Below are positions 12,301 through 24,162 of a stretch of 64,000 nt of DNA, in pieces (positions within the stretch are counted from its first letter, which is position 1; each line of letters begins with the position of its first letter). The position numbers were made by a program, and so were the translations under genes. The notes under the pieces were generated by a model. It was not told the origin of the DNA. It ran no database searches and saw nothing but the letters and a program-made list of their open reading frames with translations. Source of the DNA: Carallia brachiata (Eukaryota > Streptophyta > Magnoliopsida > Malpighiales > Rhizophoraceae). The stretch covers positions 6,761,612 to 6,825,611 of the forward strand of contig JADCRB010000028.1 of NCBI GenBank assembly GCA_021464245.1. The letters are read 5' to 3'.

Positions 12301-15300
12301 GTCGTTGAGGGGAATTATCGAATTGGCTTCGCAGGTTGCTTTTTTGAGAGCTTCCACTTTCTGAAGTGAAAAATATCTTCATTTTGTCACAATCAAAAAC
12401 ATCTAAACTTTTCAACATTGGCCATTCAGAAGTATGCATCCCAGGATAGAGTCTCTCGAGTTGGCTTAAAGTATAAAGCGTTAGAGTTGTCAATTTGGGG
12501 AATTCAAACCTAGCAATTGCTTCTGTTTCTTCATCTCTCTCAATAATTTCCTCAATCCCACAATCATAGAGCTCAAGCTCTTCAAGTTGCAGAAGACCCC
12601 TGGCAATGTAGGCGGGAAAAACACTTCTCAGATTTGGGCATTCTCCAACTTCCACTATCTGAAGATCATTAAAGGAGATGACTTCTCTTTCTTGGGGATG
12701 CTTATTCCAGATGTGCTTCAATTTTGGCAGATTTTTTAGGCTCAATGTCCTCAATCGACAAGCTGTGGGTCCTTCAGTTCTCATATTCACCAATGCCTCA
12801 AGTTGAAGGTTAAACACTTCTTCTAGTGATGCACAATTAATCAACTCAAGGCTTTCTAGATCAAGGAACCTGCTCATCAGCGCATCCGATGGGAAAATGC
12901 TCAGTAGTTCCTGTGCATGTTCTACAATCATAGATTTTAGTTTGAGAAAGGAACACTCGTAAAGTTCAGAATGCCATATCATCTTTAACCCATCCATTTT
13001 AACAATCCGCAATCCCTCCAACTTCGGGAAGGCGACCTATAAGAAGTAGCAAGAAACAAGCATCTAAGAATACCAAAAAATTGAATTTGGAAACAAATGC
13101 GAAACAAGATGCTTGTAGGATTAAAGTTTCAAGTTCGAATTTTAATCAGAACTAATTAATCGAAAACCTAAACTATCATGGACCATTTCTTCTATCGATG
13201 TTTTCAGGGGGAATAACAAGACCTCTTGTTTCGTTACATTGGAATTTAAACACACACATTTGAGAAATTTGAGGAAATAAATTAACTAAATCAAAACACT
13301 TTCGTAAAATCCTGTAAAAATAAAAAAGTTTAGGACAAAGAAAAGTACTACACCTTCTCGTCAAAGAGGGCTAAGTTGGATCCTGCATTGACAGCAACAG
13401 GAGGGGAGATAAATGCCATCAACCTGGCACAATTGTCTATCCACAACTCTTTCAAGTTGGGAAATTCTATAAAGTCACCAATGTAGAATGTGCTGAGATT
13501 TGGGAGACCTTCAAGCTTTAGGAATTCAAGATTAGGAAATGGGGCCCTGCTTATAATTTCCCCTTCTGTAGCTATTACATCTTCCATTGAATCGCAGTTA
13601 GATATCTCAAGTTTTTGGAGTTGTGCAAGACAATTGACCATCGATGATGTAAACAGATAATGAAGATTCTGACAAGCGTCCACAGTCAAGCTTGTTAACT
13701 TGTAGAAAGAAGGCTGATCTGCAAAGTGGTCATGCCATATCTTATCCATTCCGATTAGGGACAGCTTGAGCTCTTTCAAATTTGGGAAAGTAATCTGCAA
13801 CCCCAATTTAGTTTCACCAATTATATATAGATATGTATGAAAAGAATTTAGTAAGGTTAAATCTATAGCAATTTACAAATTATGGAACGTGGTAAATTGC
13901 CTTCTTTTTGAGTAAAGAGACCAATATCGTGTAACGAAACAAAAAAAAAAAATTGTGAATAACGATCCATGCATTCAAAAACACTATGCCTTACTTTTAC
14001 AAAACCAAATGATATCAAAATTCCATGTTCTTATCTCTCTTCCAGTAGTCTTAAAAGTGTACCCCTACATATTGTTCTTATTCTCACCATACTTCAGTTA
14101 TTACTAATAGAATTATCTATATGAAATAATTGTCCCTAAATTTTTATTATATCCTTAATTTTAAAAAGCTTATGGTTAATCAAACTACATCGAAGATTTA
14201 TATTTAAGGCTACAACCGAGTTGAGCTTTATTATGTTTAAATTTAGCTTGATTAGCTAACGAGCTAAAAAACTAGGCTTCGTGTCATTACAGTTTAATCA
14301 TGAGCTGATCTCAAACTGTGTTTGTTTTAAACGACTAAGCTTGGGAGCTTTTTATGAATAGCTTGTTTAGTTTTATTATAATAATAATTAAAATTATAAA
14401 AAATTACTGTTACAAATAGAATAAAAATTACAAAAGCTTCTAATTTTTTTTTAAAAAATCAATTAAAAAATATTTAATTCAAGTCTATAAATATAAACAT
14501 ATGTGACACATAGAGTTTAACAAGTATTCTCTAATAAATAAATAAAATTTTGAATGACTATATAAAAGAACTCAATCTGTCCTTTTCCGCGCATTACTCT
14601 TTCACTACATGAGAAGTTAGACTTGAGTGTCGCTAATTTATGCAAATGAACAAATTCGAGCGATCTCATTAAGTTGAGCCACCCAAACTTTTAAAGGATG
14701 TATCCGCTTTTTTAATGCTGTACACTAATAATAGTAACAATTATGGCTAATAGAGCTATATATATCAAATAATAATTACTAAACTACTACTATTCATAAA
14801 TAACAACCATGCATTTTGGCCCATTTGTCATACTAGCAAGGGTGATGACAAAACAGAAAAAAGCAGAGCAGACTGACCTTTGCCGGTATAACTCCATTAG
14901 TATCGAATGGCAGATGTTCATTCAAAAACGCGAATGTGAATGAACTTGAACACTCAATGATAGCAATGCTTTTCAAGGATGGACATTCCACAGTACCACC
15001 TCCAGAGAAGAAGCTTGTCAAGTTGGGCAAATGCTCAAAAGAGACGGATTTCAACGGCGGAAGCACGACGTTATCAACGGTTGCTCCTGATGCTGCTCCT
15101 TTCGTTATGATTTCCTCAATTAGAGGACAACTTTTTACCTCTACCTCCTGGAGCCGCACGAGGCCCAAGCACATGGATGGAGTAAATAGGTATCTCAAAG
15201 TGCTACAGTTGTGTATTTTGAGCACTTTAAGGTTTTTAAGGTGAAACACCCCTTTAGGCTCCTCCTTCCATACTTGCTTGAGCCTTGGTAGGTCAATCAA

Positions 15301-18300
15301 TCTTAATTCGTTTAGCTTGGGTAGTGTCCCGATTTGCCCATCGACGGGATTGGACAGAGTGAGATCAAATACTTCTTCCACTGAATCACAATTTTTTACC
15401 TCAAGCTCCTGCAAATTGTCCAAGGACCGTAATAAATGGGGTGGGACAACATTGGAGCAATGTACGCATTCGTCCACTACTAGAGACCTCAATTTGGAGA
15501 GGACATTGGCTGGAAAATTTTCCATGTGCCAAGTTTCTTTCAACTCTGGAAAATCTGAGAGCTTGAGATGCTCTATGCCATGAAGTCCAGCCTGGAGAAG
15601 CAAAAATATTATGGCTTGTTCGTCAAATGAAATAACATGAAGGAAAAAAGAAACATGACACTAAGCACTATTTAGTAGTCAAAAAAAGGATTCAGTGATA
15701 GACGCTAACCAGTTCTACACACAACTGTTGTACCGTAGTGTTGAGGTCGCCCTCCCAACGCCCTTTAGCATCTCCTTCGGCCAGTTTTACTCTCTTGAGC
15801 TTTGGTGTGATTGAGAATCCTCCTGAGAAAGCCTTCATCTTGGAGCATCTAGTTACAATTACTTCTTCTAAAGCTGGAAATTTGAAGGTGTGATTTGCAG
15901 TGGAGAAGCAAGTGAGGCTTCCCAAACAATAGAGTTTCAAAGTTTTCAAATTGGCCCAGGTAATCGTCTGGTCTTCTCCATCATGGTCTTCTTCTCTTGC
16001 CACTATTTCCTCCACCATATCACATTCTCTTATGCTCAATTTATTGAGATGCCCCATATATTTGGCCGTTGAGGAAGTGACCAGATTCAATAAACCTTCA
16101 CATTTCCATACATCCAGATGGGACAGATTTCCAAAGGATGCAACTGAAGCCGCCAAACTAATCAAACTCTTACACCACCATACTTCTAGAGTCTCAAGAT
16201 CCACAAACATATGTTCCAGTTGGCAATCCTGCTTCCAAATACTCTTCAAATTGCAAGAAAACGTAGCCCAAGTGTTGTATCCTGGTAACCATCCTCCTCT
16301 CTACTCGATTCTCCTCTTCATCGATAAGTTCTTCACAAGAGAACAACTCCTGAAGCCATTATTCTCATTTCGAGATTTTGCAAAGAGCGAACCTTCGGAG
16401 GAAAGCGAAGAGAGATGATGCTGACTTCTTGTCAAGGAGTTGCAAATGGAGAGACCTCACGTTATCGAACAGGTCTGCCAGAAATTCGGAATCATGTATC
16501 ATTTGTACGTCCTTATTGTTCAATGTCAATTCTTCTAAGTTGGGAATGACCTGCAGGCCAGTCAAGCAAACACTGTCGTTGAAGCATTTCCTCACTCAAA
16601 AGGTCTAAAAAAAGACCACACTTCATTTGGTCAATAATAAATTGTGAATAATTTTCTGCTAATACACCATCAGCACCGTTTATAACTAACATGTGAATTT
16701 CGGTTAAAATAACATGATTAAATAAACTTAGATAAAATTTTGAGGTATGCCCTAATAAATTAATGATCTTTTAACATTTTAATGCAGCCTTTCTGCCATA
16801 ATCTTTTAATATATACTTTGTTTTTTGCCACAAAAAATGAATTTGACCCTTTCTTTTTTGACGGTAAAGACTTACTTTTTGAAGAGAAAATGTCGTATAT
16901 CTTTTAATACAATCTCATTTTCAGGTATCATCCATATCAACTATAATCATATTTTGACATTTAAATGACTTTTTATTGTACTTTAAATTTCTTTGCTTTA
17001 AATGTTGCCTTTTCTTTTCTATTTCTAAAAACATATTTTTAAAGAGAAAATTGCAAATCCCTCAAGCCTTTTAATGCAATCTCATTTTCAGGTGTCATTT
17101 TGTATCAATTTTAATTGTTATTTCATTTAAAAAAACTTTGAAAATATTATAAAATTTTCAAAAAAAAGAAAAATCATCTCATGGCCATAATGAATATTAT
17201 TACACCTACATTGCCAATTCAAAATAATTGTTTATTCTAATCGCTACAAGTATTGATAGATTTTTAGATGATTTCTTGATTAAAACAGCTTAAATATGTG
17301 GATAATATGATAATGATGGACACCCATAAATTGGAGTTAACGTCCGTACCTTCTCAACTGAAAAAAAAGGTTGGTGAAAGGAATTCTCCGGTTGCTTTCC
17401 CCAACTGCTTTCTTGAACGCTCTCACTTTCTGAAGTGAATATTTCCATCTCACCACAATCATAAACGTCTAACTTTTTCAACATTGGCCATTCAGAAATA
17501 TGCATCCCTGAGTAGAGTGTCTTGAGTTTTCTTAAGTTATAAAGTATTACAGTGGTCAATTTAGGAAATTCAAACCTGACAATTGCTTCTGTTTCCTTAT
17601 CTCTCTCAACAATTTCCTCAATTCCACAAAGGCTTAGCACAAGGCTTTCAAGTTGCAGTAGACCCCTTGCAATGAAGGCTGGAAAAACTCTTTTCAGATT
17701 TGGGCATTGACAAACTCTCACAACTTCTAGATCCTTAAAGCAGATGAGTTCTCTTTCTTGGGGATCCTTATTCCAGATGTGCTTCAAATTTGGCAGATTC
17801 TGTATCCTCAACGTCTTCAATCGACTATATGCCATTCCTTGTGTTCTGGAATTTATCAATGCTTGAAGTTGAAGGTTAAACACCTCTTCCAGTAATGCAC
17901 AATCATTCAACTCCAAATTCTCTAGATTGAGAAGCCTACTCAGAAGCATATTGTATGGCAAAATATTTTGCAGTTCCCCTGCACCTTTTACAATCACAGT
18001 TTTAAGTTTGCAAAAGGAAGACTCAGGAAGTTCATTGTGCCATATTATCTGTATTCCATCCATGTTGACAATCTGCAATTCCTCCAATTTAGGGAACGAA
18101 GCCTGGAAGAAAAGAAGAGAACAAGCGTCTCAATTATCAGACAATCGAATTGAGAAAAAAAAAAGTGAAACCAAATTTAAAATCAAAATAGTTGTCATGG
18201 ATCCATTTTTCCGTCGCTCTTTTTAAGGTACATCCAGATTCTTCTTTTGATACATCAGAATTAAAGCCCCACATTTGTCGGAATAAAGGGAAATGAGATT

Positions 18301-21300
18301 TAAATCTCAGTCTAGGCGGGGTTTTGTTGTTGCAGCCAACCAGTTCCTTTCATGGTGCCACAAAGGAGAAAATCCAAACAAATTATTTGCAGGGACCAAA
18401 GTGATTAAGAAGGTCTAGCCCCAACATAAACTGGAATAATTTACACATTTATACTATTTTTAAGTTTGTAAAAATATTAAAATGACTAAAAGCATAAACA
18501 TAACATTGCTACACAATTCAAAAATTTTAAAAAAATTGCTTGCACATACATATAATGAAGATTGACCAATATCTATTTGTCAATTATAATTAAGTGGGTA
18601 GTATGGACAAATTTTTTAATATATGTATATGCAAAAATGAGAAAATAAATCAAAGAATAAGAGAAATTAATGCTTAATGTTGTTAGTAACAAACATATAT
18701 TAAACAATGGTAATCAAACATTTACATAATATGCATACTTCCAACAATAATTGACTTAAACAACTACGCGCATGATATCAATACAATATCTATACGAGCT
18801 ACAACGATAAAAATACATGTTGATTGTTTTCTTCATAGTTAAAGCAATAAAATGAAGAAATAGTATGAGCAACGATATAAATTTATTATGTTCATAAAAA
18901 AAATGAAAGCATGTAAAGTTAGAATAGTTGACTTCATGTATATTGTATAACATCACTTACTCTGACACATGCTTTGGTTTCACATTGCATTAATCCGCAC
19001 AAATAGGCCAAGGCCTTTATATTCCAAGGATGTTGTGTGAGAAGCACAATCAATATGTAGATCAAAATCACACTTTCTATGTATGCATCACAGCATACAG
19101 TTTGGTGCTCTTATATGATGTTAAGGAGGAACCTAAAAGGGTCTTATAATAAATGTGAGTTGTCTCCTACTCTTCTGTCCTAACATTACATTTCCATTTG
19201 TACATTCAATGACCCATCTTGCTAGGAAAGATGAAGGAACATTAATTTATTATAGATGCTCGTTACTAAAGAAGGAGAAGAGACATCTTAGAATTATAAA
19301 AAAATCTTTTTATGGATTATTGAATAAATGGATGGTTGGTATTTTTAATTTTATGTCCCATGACAATTGCTAGAAGTTGAATAACAAGACAAAATGCTAA
19401 AAAATAATAGAAAAGTGTGCCACTTGGCACAGCCCTGATTGTCATACTATATATAATATATAGATAGATAATAACATTTCAAAAAGGCCTGTTGAAGAAT
19501 AGAGGTTTATCGAAAAGAAAAGAAATAAAAAAAAAAAGCTCTGATACATGTCTTTACAATTTAAGTACTACTCCATCTTTACTCTTTTCTTCTATTGTTT
19601 TTTAAAACTAAATTTTAAATACACTTAAAGTTATTCTAAATATATTAAATATTATCATAAACTTTAATTTTTCTAAAATTTTTTTGGTAGTACAATAGTG
19701 GTGAAATAGTGCTAAAATGTAAAGCCATGGACATTTTCTCTTCTAACAAAAATACATACCTTCTCATCGAAGAGGGCCAAGTTGGATCCGGTATTGCCAG
19801 CGATAAATTGGAAATAAATGCCTTTAATTGAAAACAATCCTCTATCCAGAGCTCTTTCAAAGAGGGGAATTCTATTAAACCACCAATGCAAAACCTGCTG
19901 AGAGTTGGTAGACTTTTGAGTTTTAAAAATTCTAAATTAGGAAAAGGAATATTATCTATTTTTTCCCCTTTAATAGCTATCACATCTTCCAATGACTTGC
20001 AGTCACATATCTCTAGTCTTCGGAGTTGGGCAAGACCTTTGACCATTGATGATATAAAAAGATAATTAAGATTCCTACAAGTCTCCACCGTCAAACTTGT
20101 TAATTTGTAGAAAGAATGCCAATCTGCAAATTGTTCGTGCCATATCTTATCCACTCCAATAAAGGATAACTTCAGTTCTTTCAAATTTGGGAAAACAATC
20201 TGCAACCACAATTTTCTATTTTATCAATTTATTTTCACAGAAATATAAAAAAAAATAGTGAAAATAAATTTATGGTAACATTTAAATTATCGTACTTGGT
20301 GAGATAAATCCATACCATAAAAAATATTAAGCCTTACTTTTTAACAAATTATATGATATCAAATTCCATAATCTTATATCTGTTCTCACATTCTTAAAGT
20401 ATTGCACTACAAGGAGTATAGTGTTTGTGAATTCTACTTTATTTTTTAAGTATAACTCATATATTATTTTATACTACATAAATTTATTTTTTTATTTTAT
20501 TTATTACAAGTAAACTCTACATTTATTTAATATAAAATTATTTTAATAAATTATACTCATCCGTAAAAACAATCAAATGAAAAATCCTCAATAATATTGG
20601 ATTCTCAACCGTTCTAACATAAAAACTTTCACATTTGTGTCTGCAAATGACCCATCCTAGCCCCTCACACAAACAAAAACCAGAAAGGAAAAACAAAAAC
20701 CAAAAAGGAAAAAGATAGGTAACTAGAAAATTTATCTAAAATCTATAAAGTAATATATTTAAAATTTATTAGTATAATATTATTTTAGATCTAATAATAT
20801 AATATAATAATTCAAAGGTGTCATCAAAACTTTTTTCTAGTTAAATTTAAGCTAAACAAATTGACTAGCTATGAAAAACACTCTACCCGAAAGTATAAAA
20901 TTATAATGTGATTTATGTCAAGAGAGCACCGTACCATTTCATTAAATAAGGGCATCGAAGTATCACTTGCTGATTCAATTTCCATGACAGGTGGATCCAT
21001 TGCAGATTGCTTTTGTCTTGAGCTAGACGCGTTTGCGGATGCGGGAGACAGTTTCTCTTTCGAACAAAAGCTTCGGAGCAGTGGCAGTCGTAACTTCAAG
21101 GAGAATAATTGAGTGAACTCCACCACTTCATTTTTGCCATCTTCTTCTTCTTCTACTTCTTCATTTTCATAAGCAAATAACACTTCCATATCACTGCAGT
21201 CCATTATTTCCATTTCTCCAAGTTGTTGAAGGTTTCTTCGAACCATGGAAAACGGGAAGAGATTCTTCAATTTGTTGCAGCTTCTGACTTTTAGGATTCT

Positions 21301-23816
21301 TAGTCTGCAGAAGTCCCCTACCAAAAGTTTTCCCAGGGAAATCTTGTCCAGGTTCACCAGATTGTGCAGAGTCAACGACTCTAGGCCGGGAAATGCATCA
21401 CAAGAAACCCACCTTTTTGAGTCAATGATATATCGAATCTCTCCATTGTTCTGGACATAGAGATGCTTTAATTGCGGAAATCCTTCACTGTGTAGATCGT
21501 ACAGCACGTTGGTGATTCCCTTCACTTCATCCAAATAAAGATCTTCTGCGTCCTTCAATAAGGTCTTCAACCCATGCTTGGAGTGAATGCTTGTATCCAG
21601 CTTCAGCTTTAACGTTCTTGAAGCTTGATATTTGCCACCCCAGTCCCACACATCACCAATGAGTATCTTGTATCTTTCTAACTTTTTGGAAGACAGCCTC
21701 TTTGGTAGTTTCTTGGCATCTGGCACATGAATCTCCAAATTTGTTAGTGACAAGTGCTCCAACTCAGATAGACTTGCATTACTTTGATTGTTGAGCCGTT
21801 TGACCCCCCAATTAACGAAGCTGTCGCCCATGAGCAGTTCTTCTAACTTTGATAGTTGCGACAAGACATTTTCGGGAATGAATTTGAGTTTGGAACAATT
21901 GCTCAAATCTAGCAACTTTAATTGAGTCAATTGTGCTAGATCTCTTGGCAACTCAACAATTTCAGAGCCCCGAGGCTAAGGATTTCTAGATTCTTCAGTT
22001 GCATAATGACAGATGTCGTGCAATGTACAAGAGTCCAAACACAAGCTATGAAGGCTTGATAGGGAGCCCAGTGATAAAGGAGAGATGAGAAACGCATCAT
22101 GTGAAATCTAGCACTTGGAGCTTCGTTATCCCTTCGAAAAATGAATCGGGGATCTTCAAGGAGATCTCTTTCATTTAAGTGAAAGAACTCTACTGCTGGG
22201 CATTGCGACTTGAGAGATAACATAGACACATCACAGTTTTCCAGATAAATTTTTGTACAACTTGTAATATCCGTTCTTTGGAATTCCTCCAACGAAGCAC
22301 CGACCTTCTTGAATCCAAGTTGAGTTCTAGTTGCAATTGAGGCAGCAACATCTTGAACTACATCATGGATTTTGACACTCCCATCCATTTCGCTCTCTGA
22401 CAACAAGCATGAGGCTTTTAGGTCTCCAATCAACTTATGGACTCTAATTCTAGCATCTTCCATTGTATGTATGTGTTTAAGTAGACCCAATCCCATACTG
22501 TACTCAACAAGTCCATGATCGAAATATTAGATACGTAAATAGACCACAGAGCAAGAAAATTGACTTAGCTTCTTCATCAGGCATGATCATAACTCAACTT
22601 AAGACCAGAGTAGACTTCCTCACCCTTGGATGTAGACAGTCGGTATAAAGCATCCTTCCATATTTCCAACTCTTTATTCTTCAAAGCACTTGCCACAGTG
22701 ACAAGTAAAAGAGGGAATCCTGCACACTTCTCGGCCACTTCCATTGCTACAGATTGCAGTTCTGGAATTTTGAGGCCACCCACCATCCTTTCAAATAGAG
22801 TCCATGACTCCTCTGTTGGTAAAACGTCAAGCATGAACCCTCTCTGCACTGCCATATCAGAGGTTAACAGATCCCGATTTCTCGAGGTTATTAATAGTTT
22901 GCATACCTTCTGATAATTTTTTCTTTGTTCAACTTCAGGCATGGAGTCAGTTCTCATGCTACTGGCCCATTGCTCATTCGATACCGGAATTCCCAATTTT
23001 TCCAAATCAATTTTTTCCCAAAGATTGTCCAAAATTATAAGGACTTTTTTCTCTTTCATCAACCTATGATGAAGTCGACTTGCCCTTCCATCCACAGTCT
23101 CCTCCTCGAATATCAAGCCTAGGAAGTCTGCAATACTCCCTTGGATCTCTTTGAGATCAGGTTTTTGAGATACAGTTGCCATGGCCACAACATCGAACAA
23201 GTTCCCCTCAATCGCTTGCTTGTGGACCTCCCTTGCCAGAGTGGTCTTACCCGTTCCGCCCAAGCCGTAGACACCTATTAGGTAGATATTGGAAATCTGA
23301 TAGAGCATCCATAACATCTTTGAAAATGGAAGCTCTCGAAGGCAAGCCCTCAAAACCATAAGCGGATGAAGAAACTATCTGCTGCAGAGGGGCACGGTAG
23401 GATATTTGACTTGGATCAAATTTGCCTTCGTTCTCCAGAGCTTGAATAGCCAAAGCTTCCTTGGTCGCTTTCCTGCCAAGCTGATGGCGGGTCTTAAGGT
23501 TGGGACACCCCCCAGCAAAGCAATTCTTCTTTGCCTCGTCTTCTCCGCGTTGGGTGAGCTCCCCAGCCTCTTTAATTTTATTCTCCGAATCATTCAGCCA
23601 CTTTTCGACGGTAGGCTGGATCTCGTCCCCTCTTCTTTTGGCTGCATGAACAGAGTTCTGCAAACTCTCTCTGGTAGCAGCCAGCTTCTCAACCTGATTC
23701 TTGAGCTCAGCAACCTTCCTTGCGTAGCAAAAAGCATAACCGGCATGTCGTATAAGAGGGCCGACAGTGTACTTCAGAACGGTGGGAACTAAATTAAGAA
23801 TGATTTCCAAAGCCAT
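5543..23816 (-). CDS. Giant CC-NB-LRR disease-resistance locus (At4g27190-like), frame-disrupted
   Basis: A single leftward locus of 18.3 kb. It begins with a coiled-coil/NB-ARC/LRR exon (20935-23816), followed by 11 LRR exons of four types with good GT-AG borders: A 19760-20199, B 17350-18102, C 15710-16550, D 14878-15591, A 13354-13794, B 12281-13036, C 10097-10934, D 9267-9980, A 8157-8597, B 7127-7874, C 5543-6363. All junctions fall between codons. Read as one gene it would give a protein of about 3,400 residues, far longer than usual for this family (about 900-2,000), so two or three transcripts are an alternative. NLRs of this type are intracellular immune receptors, with the LRR and NB parts sensing effectors and switching on ADP/ATP exchange. 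Frame breaks in the NB exon and in exons A1, C1, C2, B3 and C3 suggest a pseudogene or sequence errors. Confidence 0.75.
7127..7874 (-). CDS. LRR exon type B, copy 3
   Basis: It starts VAFPMLETLQVLNLDRLKMI after GTGCAG and ends before donor GTATGG. 748 bp is not a multiple of three, and the frame breaks near 7435-7500, where the two open pieces overlap. The diagnostic NLPNLKHIWKENPQ motif confirms type B. Confidence 0.75.
8157..8597 (-). CDS. LRR exon type A, copy 3
   Basis: 441 bp and intact: VVFPNLEELKLSSIG to LVLFDEK, acceptor TAGCAG, donor GTAGGT. It is the most divergent A copy and opens the third, incomplete cassette. Confidence 0.8.
9267..9980 (-). CDS. LRR exon type D, copy 2
   Basis: 714 bp, open throughout, same length as D copy 1. 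It encodes VGLYGIEHLELSKFPELK, then LRRs, ending QAK before donor GTCAGT. The intron from C copy 2 is only 116 bp. Confidence 0.8.
10097..10934 (-). CDS. LRR exon type C, copy 2
   Basis: It starts VIPNLEELT after GTGCAG and ends with GNLNTTIQQLCAEL before donor GTTAGC. The 838 bp length is not a multiple of three; frame changes are visible near 10880 and near 10510. An Asp/Glu-rich insertion (about 10150-10185) precedes the C-terminal-like motif. Confidence 0.75.
12281..13036 (-). CDS. LRR exon type B, copy 2
   Basis: 756 bp and intact, from VAFPKLEGLRIVKMDGLKMI to FFSVEK with donor GTACAG. It differs from B copy 1 by one codon in length. It is followed by the long intron 10935-12280 (1.35 kb), which holds AT-rich sequence only. 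Confidence 0.8.
13354..13794 (-). CDS. LRR exon type A, copy 2
   Basis: 441 bp, intact, from ITFPNLKELKLS to NLALFDEK, with acceptor TTGCAG and donor GTGTAG. It opens the second cassette. The clean frame lets the frame loss in copy 1 be recognised by comparison. Confidence 0.8.
14878..15591 (-). CDS. LRR exon type D, copy 1
   Basis: 714 bp, fully open. It begins with AGLHGIEHLKLSDFPELK and continues with LRRs such as VFHLKNLKVLKIHNC and VECPSLKSIAI, ending PAK before donor GTCAGT. It closes the first A-B-C-D cassette and is strongly similar to D copy 2, in DNA and protein and in the adjacent intron. Confidence 0.8.
15710..16550 (-). CDS. LRR exon type C, copy 1
   Basis: The exon starts VIPNLEELTLNN after TGCAG and ends with the LNTTVQQL motif and donor GTTAGC. 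Its 841 bp is not a multiple of three, and the frame changes between about 16250 and 16370. The LNTTxQQL motif is commonly near the protein end in this family, yet here a donor/acceptor pair leads into a type D exon 118 bp further on, with the frame kept. Confidence 0.75.
17350..18102 (-). CDS. LRR exon type B, copy 1
   Basis: 753 bp, intact frame. It starts ASFPKLEELQI after an acceptor CTTCCAG and ends PFFSVEK before donor GTACGG. Repeats follow the irregular LRR pattern of this family (LKHIWNKDPQE, CPNLKRVFPA, FEFPKLTT). The intron to exon A copy 1 is the longest in the LRR part, at about 1.66 kb. Confidence 0.8.
19760..20199 (-). CDS. LRR exon type A, copy 1
   Basis: The acceptor TTGCAG precedes 20199; the exon encodes FPNLKELKLS and irregular LRRs (FPNLEFLKL, FPSLKELWI), and the donor GTATGT lies below 19760. 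At 440 bp it is one base shorter than the other A exons (441), and the frame is lost about 60 bp before the 3' end, where the conserved NLALFDEK can be read only in another frame. It starts the first A-B-C-D cassette. Confidence 0.75.
20935..22496 (-). CDS. ARC2/MHD end and first LRRs of the NB-LRR gene
   Basis: This is the second half of the first exon. It contains the conserved MGLGLLKH and an MHD-type motif in the form IHDVVQDV, which in this family closes the NB-ARC domain. Classical leucine-rich repeats follow, then an acidic stretch of Glu residues near 21140-21165. Between 22577 and 22496 the expected ARC2 sequence can be recognised in pieces in different frames, which needs at least three small indels. 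More breaks occur near 22000-22130 and at about 21955. From 21951 to 20935 the frame is open. The donor is GTACGG just below 20935. Confidence 0.8.
22577..23816 (-). CDS. CC and NB-ARC domains of the NB-LRR gene
   Basis: The chosen start ATG is at 23814-23816; the preceding in-frame 34 codons are hydrophobic and untypical of the family. An N-terminal coiled-coil region (VAELKNQVEKL, EKWLNDSENKI) is followed by the NB-ARC domain: P-loop GLGGTGKTT at about 23240-23266, kinase-2 KVLIILDNLW, RNBS-B LLITSRN and GFPL in place of GLPL. These residues bind and switch the nucleotide. One extra base in a T-run (AAA on the plus strand at 23293-23295) shifts the frame just before the P-loop, and the frame is lost again at about 22577 in the ARC2 region. 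Without the P-loop frameshift the two halves join naturally, so a sequencing error is as likely as a real mutation there. Confidence 0.85.
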
Positions 23817-24156
23817 TTGTAAAATATTCGAAAACGGGAAATATGTCAACAAGACGGGATATGCAATGGGAATCGTTGAACAAATGCAGAGAAGGAGAAG
23901 GGAAGACACTGACGGCAAAGGAAAGCAGACAAGTAGGAAAGTAAGGAAATACGATTGAAAGGCGTCTTAAAGAGTAGCGAAATGGAAGAAAGTTGATGAA
24001 CAGAGAGAGGAAGAAATGAAGAAGAAATAAGTTAGCAACGTGTTTGTTTGGTGGTTGTAAGTGAAGTAACAGGAACGGGTTTAATGGTAATTGGTAATTA
24101 AAGGGACAGCGAAATGAGAAAAGAGAGCAGGCAAAGCAAAGAAAGAGTAGCAGCCG

Positions 24157-24162
24157 TTTATA
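24157..24162 (-). promoter_or_regulatory. Possible TATA box of the NB-LRR gene
   Basis: The minus strand reads AGTATAAAC about 345 bp upstream of the chosen ATG, followed by a pyrimidine-rich leader-like stretch. The position implies a long 5' UTR. Only sequence context supports it. Confidence 0.3.

Noticed and set aside
23817..23918. Upstream in-frame start of the NB-LRR protein (34 extra residues)
   Set aside because: The extra part is hydrophobic and not typical of the family; the ATG at 23816 gives the expected MALEIILNLVPTV beginning.
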